A program made the translations under genes and the position numbers. The notes beneath the pieces are model-generated. The model was given only the letters and a program-made list of their open reading frames with translations, did not search any database and was not told the DNA's origin. Below are positions 40,882-49,437 of a stretch of 64,000 nucleotides of DNA, piece after piece (the stretch's first letter is position 1; every line of letters starts with the position of its first letter). Source of the stretch: Armatimonadota bacterium (GTDB lineage Bacteria > Armatimonadota > UBA5829 > DTLH01); the NCBI GenBank assembly GCA_029551395.1, contig JAKPFN010000022.1, positions 1 to 64,000 on the forward strand, read 5' to 3'.

Positions 40882-43800
40882 TTACCTTGCGATTAACAAC
40901 GGTCGAACGGCCTTGACCATCTCGCCATCTTCAGCAACAGCAGTCATTTGCAGCACATACATCCCTGACGGAACAACCTGTCCAGAATCATCTCGTTTGT
41001 CCCATGTTAAAGCATTGATTCCTGAGCGGGTAGGTCTACCAGGCTCAAGTCTCCTTATTACTCTGCCTGTTGGTCCGAGTATTTCCGCAGATATTTGCGC
41101 ATCAGATGTCAGGTTATAGCTAACTGATACACTAGACCCTCTCATTGGATTCACCATAAGGCCAGTAATCATTAGCCGTGAAGTGGGAGAAGTATCCGCC
41201 ACAATAGTAAGTCTTCGCGGACTTCCATCACCTGAATTGAACCTGTAGCTGGATGTTGTCCGCATATATTGACTTCGACCTGTAGATTGATCCAGTATCG
41301 AAAGCCGGTAATCTTTTGGCACCTGAATAATATCCTGCCACTTGATAACTACATCCTGATTTGGCTCGGTCGGTGAGACGACAAGGTCCCAGGATACCTT
41401 GGAAGTTCCGATACCGCGCGTATCGACAGCGCATACATCCCCTGCCCTTCCAGGTATTTGAGCTGCCATCATTATAGATTCGCCAAATGGAGGCGGTGCT
41501 TCAGCATCAAAAGCGTTATCAAACCCCTCAGTTGCTCCTGGCGAAATACCAAGCGTAACATTACTTACAGAACCATCTGGAGAGACAGCCGCAAGCTTCA
41601 TAGCCCATCCGTTACCGGACTTGGACTCTGTTCCGGCACCAACAGCCGGGATGCTCGCGGCTCTGCTGGTATACTGCGGACCAGGAACAATGAGGACTGC
41701 TCCATCTGGAGCATTACACTTTATCCAATAACCTTCCCACGGTGCCAGACTTGTTGCTTCTGTATAACCGGTGTTAGGCGTATACCTCCATATCACTTTG
41801 CCAACAATCCCACTGGCCCAGGCCTGAGCAAAAGTAACAGGTTCATCATTGCCCTTCTCTACCATAAGCGATGAAACAGCGACAGGGCTTTCGAATGGCC
41901 CACCAATCTGGTTCCATCCGTTCACCAAGCCGATTCTGTAGCGCCCAGTTGGGTCAGGAACCTCACCGGTAACCGTTACCGTCGTAGTAGACGGGAATTT
42001 TACCCAGTAAGCTCTTCCAGGAGCAAAAGGAGGTGTTCGTGGATACATCTCATACTTGTAATTCGATGTCAAGGTCGGGTTCCATCGTGCCAGGAGTAGT
42101 TGGTTGGCTGGGATAGCCGGGCCACTTGCACCTTGAAGCGCCTGCGCCTGGTCCTGCATATATGTGGTCATAGGCACTGACATCATCTGAACACCTGCGG
42201 TGTATGTATGCGTAAGTGTTTTCGCAGCAACAGGCGCGTTGATAATCGCAAGATACGAACCAGGACCGACATTAGCAACCTTCGTAACGGGACTCCCGGT
42301 AGTTGGACTGTAAGTTATTGTCATCTTGCTGAATAAGTCGAGGCTCAATGCTTTTCCAAACGCACCATTTGTAACAGTAGCTGTTGTGGATGGATTTGCA
42401 TCAAGCACAGCAGATATTGACCCGGAATTCCCTCCGACTATAATACCAAGCAATGTATTTGGATTAGCTGAAGTTCCAGCCAAGCCAGCCGGGAAGTAAA
42501 TTCGCCTTGTTTCCGGCCCGATTGTGAAGTCAATTGCTACGCGCTGCGCTCCGCCCATATTGGAGGGATAGAATGTAGGTGTGACATATCCTTCACCAGC
42601 TTCGATCGGGACAACTTCATACTGACTGGAAACAAAAACATCATTCTGGTATTTATAATCCCAATAAACCGGGTAGACAGTGCCCTCAAGCGGAGTCTCA
42701 TTACCCGTAGATGTAGTATTGTAGTGAATAAGGAAAACAGGCAGTGAGTAGCCACCCGATGAATCTTCAACATCTGGTGGGAAAGTAAACGCATAGAGCT
42801 TTTTCCCAATCGAGATGCTTGTATCAAGAACATACTGCCTTCTGAACCACTCATTGAAAGGCAGGGCTTCAACTGATGGAGTAATTCCGGCAGCTATACC
42901 TTTGAGTGCAGGCACATTTCCTGCAATTCCAGGGTTTCCAGAAAGCTGCTGATAATATGCCTCATTAAACAGTTTGAAGAATGACTGTCCATCAGTGCGA
43001 AGCCTCTCTATATACACCTTGAGCCACGCAGTAGAGGACATTCCCAGCCTTGGGATAATCATCCCGCCAAATTGTCCACCACCCTGAAGACTATCAACCC
43101 ACGATGTCATAAAGGTATTGTTCGATAGCGGTGGTTGATTCAACACTTCATAGTTCGGCATCAGGTAATAGAAAGCATCACCAAGAGTACGTCCAACAAA
43201 GTCCATCTGTGATAGACCTGACGCCGGCTGCTGGGCTATTTTCTTGTCTATTTCCTCACCGGCAACAACCGCGGCCGCTCTGGTAAAGCCTTCTTCCCAT
43301 GCATCATAATTGAAAGCAGCAGTGTCATGGAACGCATGTATCATCATGTGAAGGAAGCTGCGCTCAAGGCTGACGTTGCTGTTGTACCGCCATAACTTAA
43401 TCTGTGGCTGGACGCTGCTTCCCGTGATGTATACTCCGCCAAGAAGAGAGTCCTTCTCAGTTTGCGTAGTATCATTTACCACATTTACAGTAATTGAACG
43501 CGCAGGAGCGCCGTATACCTGCACAACTATCGGATAAGCAATCTGCACGAAGGACTTCAGGAGTGCTTCATCAGATGCAGACCAACCAGTATATGTAAAC
43601 GTGATAGTACCGCCGCCGTACGCCCGCGAAGCTCGGCCAGGTATATCAAATGTACCACCGGATTGTATTAATACAGTGGCATACATCTCCGGGTCGACAT
43701 CAGGACGTATCAAACCTGCTTCCTTCAGCTTAGATATCTGCCTGGAAAGTGGATTTCCAATTGCACGAGTTGAAACACGCCCTAATGCAGCCGAAACAGC

Positions 43801-43992
43801 AGCTTCTACTGCTGCGGGATTGGTCGGGTCTGCAACATCGACAACAATTGCATTCTGTGGGCCGTTCGAAATCGTTTCAAACGGCACGTTAGAAACGTTG
43901 TAGTAACTTGCTGCATCTGCAGGCTGGTATAAACCAGCAACTACAGCTAGCACGGTGACTGTAATAGCTAATATTCGCAAGATCATCATCAC
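40882..43992 (-). CDS. Large secreted protein: degenerate metallopeptidase-like N-terminal part and FlgD-like Ig C-terminal domain
   Basis: Signal peptide; FLHMMIHAFHDTAAFNYDAWEEGFTRAAA; C-terminal VSYNLTSDAQISAEILGPTGRVIRRLEPGRPTRSGINALTWDKRDDSGQVVPSGMYVLQM. Confidence 0.78.
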   Translation of the reverse strand: MMMILRILAITVTVLAVVAGLYQPADAASYYNVSNVPFETISNGPQNAIVVDVADPTNPAAVEAAVSAALGRVSTRAIGNPLSRQISKLKEAGLIRPDVDPEMYATVLIQSGGTFDIPGRASRAYGGGTITFTYTGWSASDEALLKSFVQIAYPIVVQVYGAPARSITVNVVNDTTQTEKDSLLGGVYITGSSVQPQIKLWRYNSNVSLERSFLHMMIHAFHDTAAFNYDAWEEGFTRAAAVVAGEEIDKKIAQQPASGLSQMDFVGRTLGDAFYYLMPNYEVLNQPPLSNNTFMTSWVDSLQGGGQFGGMIIPRLGMSSTAWLKVYIERLRTDGQSFFKLFNEAYYQQLSGNPGIAGNVPALKGIAAGITPSVEALPFNEWFRRQYVLDTSISIGKKLYAFTFPPDVEDSSGGYSLPVFLIHYNTTSTGNETPLEGTVYPVYWDYKYQNDVFVSSQYEVVPIEAGEGYVTPTFYPSNMGGAQRVAIDFTIGPETRRIYFPAGLAGTSANPNTLLGIIVGGNSGSISAVLDANPSTTATVTNGAFGKALSLDLFSKMTITYSPTTGSPVTKVANVGPGSYLAIINAPVAAKTLTHTYTAGVQMMSVPMTTYMQDQAQALQGASGPAIPANQLLLARWNPTLTSNYKYEMYPRTPPFAPGRAYWVKFPSTTTVTVTGEVPDPTGRYRIGLVNGWNQIGGPFESPVAVSSLMVEKGNDEPVTFAQAWASGIVGKVIWRYTPNTGYTEATSLAPWEGYWIKCNAPDGAVLIVPGPQYTSRAASIPAVGAGTESKSGNGWAMKLAAVSPDGSVSNVTLGISPGATEGFDNAFDAEAPPPFGESIMMAAQIPGRAGDVCAVDTRGIGTSKVSWDLVVSPTEPNQDVVIKWQDIIQVPKDYRLSILDQSTGRSQYMRTTSSYRFNSGDGSPRRLTIVADTSPTSRLMITGLMVNPMRGSSVSVSYNLTSDAQISAEILGPTGRVIRRLEPGRPTRSGINALTWDKRDDSGQVVPSGMYVLQMTAVAEDGEMVKAVRPLLIAR

Positions 43993-44050
43993 TCCTGCTA
44001 TGTATTACGACAAAGCTGACTGCCTCGTTCCGTTTACTTCAGCAAAAGGC

Positions 44051-45586
44051 TTAACGGGCAACAAATGAGTGCAGTGCAGATATTGAAAAAGCGTTTCCGT
44101 AGTCGAAGTCCGAATCATTTGATGCAATGACTACCCACCAGTATGTGCGTCCTGGCACTAACTGAATATCAGGTTCTCCGAAGGCAACCGATGTTCCACT
44201 GATAGACTGCGAGCCTGCCCAGGAAGGCAGATGGTCAGGCCGTGCAGGATCGCCTTCCGGTGTAAACATTGCATCCATAATCGGATACTTCTCATAAATA
44301 TAAACCTTGTAACTCCTTGCTCCACTCACAGGATTCCAGCTAAAAGTAGGTCTGGAACTGGATATCTGTGCATTGTTTGCGGGAGAGACTGCAGTGAGTT
44401 TCCCAAGTGGAGTAACGGATGTTGGATATGTCATGTCGCTTTCAGCTTCTGGGTTGAACCTGTCGTATTCGTCCAGATAACTGGTAGTAACCGAAGAGAC
44501 GCCATACCAGTAAGTAACACCAGCAGTAAGTATGTCACTGGTATCAGAATAGCTGATTATCGCAGGATCACGTAAGAAATCGATTCTGAATCTATCATTT
44601 TGTTGTAGCTGAGGTGTAGTACCCCGATAAATAGTAAATCCTGCATGATTTACTGGCGGATCAATCCCGAAATAATCATGCCAGATGGAATACCAAACTA
44701 CATTGTTTTCAATAATCGAGCCTGCAGGCGCCGCTCGCCCGGATTTCTTTTTCAAAGCTATTACTTTGCGACTTTTTTCTGATATGCAAGACTTTATTGC
44801 ATCGTAAGCATCATTCTCAGCTCTGCTGGTAATCACTTTCGGCACGGTATAAGAAACCGCGTATATTGCATCCGGGTCTGTCCATCCTACAGGAACTTCT
44901 GGGGTAACGTCAGTAGAGCTTTCAAGCTTGAAATGAACTGAGGTTACATAACCGCCAGCAACAGTCGCTGTCTTTAACTCGTTATCGTATCCTCTGGGAT
45001 CTCCTGACATACCTGCAAAGGATGCAATAACGTCGTAAAGGATTTCTTCTTTGACACCGTTTACAGTTATGCTGGCAGGGAGATTATCTATAACATATCT
45101 GCCATTACGATCCGCAATAGCAACTTTACTGATTACAGATGCCTCATCCGCTGGCCTGTCTTGAGGATATCTTGCAATTGCTATGACCCGAGCACCTGAT
45201 AATGATTGGTTGCTGGGGTTCGTAACTGTTCCCTCGATGTCTCCTAACTCATCCCAAGGACCAATCACGATATTCATGCTGGCAGTAGGACCATCAGAGT
45301 ATACATCAACTGCTCTAGTCCCGTACCATTCTTTGCCATCAATAATTGCGCTGGCTTCAATGTTATATGATCCTGCAAGTACATCTGAAATCTTATACGT
45401 TCCATTCATCAGAGATTTAGTTGAATACTGGTTGTCAATTGTGACAACAGCTCCTGGTATAAGATTCCCTGCTACATCAGTAACAGTGCCAGATAATGTA
45501 CCTCGGCTCTTACTGGTACCATTACCGCCGCATCCTGACAGCATAACTATGATAAGTAGTGCAAGAAGTAACGCAATTCTTTTCAT
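44051..45586 (-). CDS. Lipoprotein with carboxypeptidase-regulatory and fibronectin-like domains
   Basis: Start taken at MKRIALLLALLIIVMLSGCGG; GTLSGTVTDVAGNLIPGAVVTIDNQYSTKSLMNGTYKI; LTAVSPANNAQISSSRPTFSWNPVSGARSYKVYIYE. The ORF is open from 45706. Confidence 0.82.
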   Translation of the reverse strand: MKRIALLLALLIIVMLSGCGGNGTSKSRGTLSGTVTDVAGNLIPGAVVTIDNQYSTKSLMNGTYKISDVLAGSYNIEASAIIDGKEWYGTRAVDVYSDGPTASMNIVIGPWDELGDIEGTVTNPSNQSLSGARVIAIARYPQDRPADEASVISKVAIADRNGRYVIDNLPASITVNGVKEEILYDVIASFAGMSGDPRGYDNELKTATVAGGYVTSVHFKLESSTDVTPEVPVGWTDPDAIYAVSYTVPKVITSRAENDAYDAIKSCISEKSRKVIALKKKSGRAAPAGSIIENNVVWYSIWHDYFGIDPPVNHAGFTIYRGTTPQLQQNDRFRIDFLRDPAIISYSDTSDILTAGVTYWYGVSSVTTSYLDEYDRFNPEAESDMTYPTSVTPLGKLTAVSPANNAQISSSRPTFSWNPVSGARSYKVYIYEKYPIMDAMFTPEGDPARPDHLPSWAGSQSISGTSVAFGEPDIQLVPGRTYWWVVIASNDSDFDYGNAFSISALHSFVAR

Positions 45587-45677
45587 GATAGCCACTCTCC
45601 AATCTGGTGGTAGTAAACCTGTTGCCGGCTTGTAAGTCAAACAGAGCTGTCTTGCATAATTATTGATGACGAGATTA

Positions 45678-48263
45678 CTAGCGGAACCTTGCCCCAATCT
45701 GAGCATTCAGCATGTTTGCGCGGTAATTGTTTCCTGGGTTTTTGACGTCATCATAGTTGATAATCCGCCAGTCGACTTTTAGCCCTAGAATTTCATTTAG
45801 TGGGTATTCGATACCTACAGCATAAACGGATTTATTATTATCAATCATCCCAAAAGTGCTCGTATTTAGATATTCAGCAAAAAGATACTTCCCGCCACCT
45901 ATGTCTCTGCGCAGGATTGCACTTATGCTTTTCATATTTACCGTGCTGTCTCGGTAAGCGTACATTGGGTCTGTGGGGTCTACATTGCTGAGTAAGGTGC
46001 TGGACAACATCTTTTGGTAGTTGATATCAAGTGTATACTTGTCAATTGGGCCAGCGCTCAGAGTCAAAAAGCCAATCCGGCTGGACATATCTCCGCTCGA
46101 ACCAATAAAGCTTCCATTTTGCCTGCTCGAATGCGCTCTAAGCGTGAGTTTTTCAACAGGAGTATAACTGAAGCCTAAATCCGTTCCTGTAACGGTTGTA
46201 TTGGTGTTGTTTTCACCTTCCGAGTAGTTGTAATTGAAGCTCGAGTCAAAAGAAAACTTCTTTGATGGCGCCCAACCGATATTAATCATCCTCATTGTGG
46301 ACTTCAGCCCGAATGAAGGTAAGTATCCGCCAGCCGGATAACCCCATCCTGAACTTCCAGTAACAGGATAACCTCCATAATTGCTTCCAACACCGGTATA
46401 AGGCGTGTCATAGTGCCCACCTGAATCAGATATGCGATAAATCGCAGCCACATTTACCGAATCAATAGGCGTATAATTGGCAGTAAACTGATAGTTGCGA
46501 GCGTTAGTCTTTGCTCCATTCGAATTATTAACGTTACTATATGAAATATCTGAAATTAACGAAAACCTGTGCCCCGGTAGATAACGCAGGCTTAATCTGG
46601 ATGTGTCTACAGAATTGCTGGATTTGACCAATGTTCCATCGTAAGGAGATAGTTGGACTTCATCTCTGGATGACCGACTGATCTCACCGCTAATCCCCAA
46701 CTTATTTCTGCTCCAGTTCATCGTCAGAGCATCAGTCGACATAGAGTCGCTGTCAGTCCCGCCAGAACTGTTCATCCTGGTACTGGTTAGCCTTAATTGA
46801 GGCAGATTTTTATCCGGCTTCCATTCAAATCCGTTGACCGACTGTGTGGTTGTATAGACAATATCAGTGTCGGGACTAGTAATTCCGAAGGTAAATGGTG
46901 GACGCTTGTATCTGTCAAACCTTGAGAACCAGGATAACTGCTCGTTAAAAGCATATCGCATGTCGATGCCGCCGCCACGTTCATTTCTAAAGAAACCAGC
47001 GCTTTCAACAGAGGCATAATTCTCGCCAATATTCTTAAAAACTGCAGTCAAGTTAAGTTTGCCGTAATTACCAACTGCTCTTAAAGATGTTGCTGTGCCG
47101 CCGTTTTTGCTTCCTGTATAATCTTTGTTAGACTTGGCAAATTGACCAGAGACTGTAAGGTTGTCTGACAATCTATACGATGCATCAAGCCCCATCACGC
47201 TTCGGTCGCTGGAAACAGCATTTTCTCCTCGTGGAATGTAACTTACAAGGATGGTAGAACTAGACGGTATCGGACGGTTGAACAGGATGTAGTGCAGGGA
47301 GTAGTTGATTGTATAATCGACAATTGGTGACTGCAGTATTCCGTCCACCTTTACTGTAACACTGCCTTCGACTGGTATATAGAGCAGTTCATACGGAAGA
47401 CTGAGACTATTGTTGCCGTGGAAAGGCTCAGTTATCTCTCGTCCTAGCCCGGAAGACTTGTCAGAAGCCTGGGTAAGGTAGGTAAATCCAACATTACCGC
47501 CTTTTCCAACGGGAATATCAGACCTGAGACCATAAATTGACCCAGCAACGCTGTTGTAACCTTGGGTTTCGAAACTGACTGTTATCTGAGATGTGCTTGG
47601 AACGATGAACCCATCGCGGAAAATCAGAATTCCGGCAAAAGCATCGAATGTATAATTAGGCATTCCCGTAGCATCTGACCTCGGGATTTCAGTTTCATCA
47701 ACTTTCACACGTTCGCTGCCATCGATTATTTGCGATGCTCCTAAGTAGTAAGGCCCGGGAGTGTTGTTACCTGTTAGAGTAACAGTCCGTGCAGCAGCTT
47801 TTATCTTGGAAGCTATGGCAGTCACTTTAGCAAAGCCGAAATCGTGTGCAATTGTTGCACCATGAATCCTCTTCGCAAACGGAATCAATTCGTTGCCGGT
47901 TAACGATGCAGTTATATCTCCATACGCCGCACGAGTGCTCTTTCGCTCGTAATTGAATACCATCGTTCGTTCGTTTGGGTTCCATCTGTTGTTAGAGAGT
48001 GTTGCTGTAACAGAAAGTCCGGGGAGCAACCTTCCGGTTACCGTGAGATTGGTCTCATTCCGATACTGAGGACTAAACCCGTAGTTATCATCAAAGAACA
48101 TATCGCGGCTGCCATCGACAGACAGCACCTGAAGCCCGTATGTCTTTGTTCCGGTAATATCAAGGCGGTCATCAACGCGATGCCACAAAGACTCACCATA
48201 AATGGATGTGCAGGTGGCAAGCAACGCTGCAATCAATAAGAAGGAGATTATCTGCTTAACCAT
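45678..48263 (-). CDS. Outer-membrane beta-barrel protein with SprA-like repeat segments
   Basis: Signal peptide MVKQIISFLLIAALLATCTSIYG; alternating hydrophobic/polar strands; C-terminal LNAQIGARFR ending in F-x. The ORF is open from 48305. Confidence 0.8.
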   Translation of the reverse strand: MVKQIISFLLIAALLATCTSIYGESLWHRVDDRLDITGTKTYGLQVLSVDGSRDMFFDDNYGFSPQYRNETNLTVTGRLLPGLSVTATLSNNRWNPNERTMVFNYERKSTRAAYGDITASLTGNELIPFAKRIHGATIAHDFGFAKVTAIASKIKAAARTVTLTGNNTPGPYYLGASQIIDGSERVKVDETEIPRSDATGMPNYTFDAFAGILIFRDGFIVPSTSQITVSFETQGYNSVAGSIYGLRSDIPVGKGGNVGFTYLTQASDKSSGLGREITEPFHGNNSLSLPYELLYIPVEGSVTVKVDGILQSPIVDYTINYSLHYILFNRPIPSSSTILVSYIPRGENAVSSDRSVMGLDASYRLSDNLTVSGQFAKSNKDYTGSKNGGTATSLRAVGNYGKLNLTAVFKNIGENYASVESAGFFRNERGGGIDMRYAFNEQLSWFSRFDRYKRPPFTFGITSPDTDIVYTTTQSVNGFEWKPDKNLPQLRLTSTRMNSSGGTDSDSMSTDALTMNWSRNKLGISGEISRSSRDEVQLSPYDGTLVKSSNSVDTSRLSLRYLPGHRFSLISDISYSNVNNSNGAKTNARNYQFTANYTPIDSVNVAAIYRISDSGGHYDTPYTGVGSNYGGYPVTGSSGWGYPAGGYLPSFGLKSTMRMINIGWAPSKKFSFDSSFNYNYSEGENNTNTTVTGTDLGFSYTPVEKLTLRAHSSRQNGSFIGSSGDMSSRIGFLTLSAGPIDKYTLDINYQKMLSSTLLSNVDPTDPMYAYRDSTVNMKSISAILRRDIGGGKYLFAEYLNTSTFGMIDNNKSVYAVGIEYPLNEILGLKVDWRIINYDDVKNPGNNYRANMLNAQIGARFR

Positions 48264-48345
48264 GGTATATAAAACAAGTGCTCGACATCGAAGCAGGGTG
48301 AACAACTAGTTAATTATTTGACTTGACTGCCCGAATCAATGTTCC

Positions 48346-49437
48346 TCATAGACCAATGAGGCTGCAGGCAAGGTCAGCATTCTCAAGTGCTGCAGTCCTG
48401 AGCTTTTCTACTTCAACTACAGCTTCCTTGACCATTATATCGCGATGCTCCCACACATCAAGGATTCGGCCTTCAAGGTCTGTTGCTGTAAGGTCATCTA
48501 TACTGAGGATATCTTTCTGTTTCATTACATGCAGAAACGATTCTACTTTAGGGTCGTATGCAATACCCATCATAGGCACACCCATGGAAGCTGCAAACAT
48601 CAGTGCGTGCAGCCTCATGCCCACAACAAGCGACATCTGCCCCACCACAGCAAGCATTTGAGAAGGAGAGAGCTTCGCAGCAACTACTGCAGCAGGTACA
48701 TTCATTTGTGATGCCAACTGTACACTTAGTCCCCTATCCTGATCTAGCTGCATCGGCAGGAAGACAAGAGCAGCCCCGATCTTCTTAGCAGCAACCTCCA
48801 GTCCTGTAGCAATCGAAGGAAGCCACTGCAGTTGGTCCTTCCAGGGGCGCATCGATATGCCAATCAATGGCATTTCGGTTTTGACACCCGACGCTTTTAG
48901 TATCTCTACTGCTTCATCTAAACTGACAGGTTGTATTGCAAATGAAGGATCTGCAGTGACACGAATCTCTGGGCGGTTTACACCCAGTGCTTCAAGATAA
49001 GACTTGGACTCGAAATCTCTTACGGTAATATAATCCACCAGATTGAGGATTTTTGCAGTTACAGTACGTGCTGTTAATCCCGTAATAGGACCAATCCCCT
49101 GCGCATAAACCATAACTTTTTTCTTCATGCGCTTTGCGAGCCAGATTACGCTGAGGTAATACCCGAGGGAACGTGAACTGGTTACATTTTGAAGAAGGCT
49201 TCCTCCTCCAGAGACAAGAAGCTCACTTTCTTTAAGGGCTGCAATCAGCTCACCCATCGCCATACGATTAACTGCCTTGACCCCATGAAGCTCAGTAGTA
49301 TGTTCTGGATTACCGGACAGCACTAGAATGTCCGCCTTTGGACATCGCTCACTAAAAGATCTGATAATTCCGGCAAGTACGGCTTCATCTCCTGCATTAC
49401 CAAAGCCATAATAACCGGATACTGCGACTGTAGCTAC
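48346..49437 (-). CDS. csaB: Polysaccharide pyruvyl transferase CsaB-like; start codon unclear
   Basis: Downstream of 49323: ESELLVSGGGSLLQNVTSSRSLGYYLSVIWLAKRMKKKVMVYAQGIGPI. The frame continues upstream of the called ORF with VATVAVSGYYGFGNAGDEAVLAGIIRSF, the conserved N-terminus. Confidence 0.85.
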   Translation of the reverse strand, partial: VATVAVSGYYGFGNAGDEAVLAGIIRSFSERCPKADILVLSGNPEHTTELHGVKAVNRMAMGELIAALKESELLVSGGGSLLQNVTSSRSLGYYLSVIWLAKRMKKKVMVYAQGIGPITGLTARTVTAKILNLVDYITVRDFESKSYLEALGVNRPEIRVTADPSFAIQPVSLDEAVEILKASGVKTEMPLIGISMRPWKDQLQWLPSIATGLEVAAKKIGAALVFLPMQLDQDRGLSVQLASQMNVPAAVVAAKLSPSQMLAVVGQMSLVVGMRLHALMFAASMGVPMMGIAYDPKVESFLHVMKQKDILSIDDLTATDLEGRILDVWEHRDIMVKEAVVEVEKLRTAALENADLACSLIGL

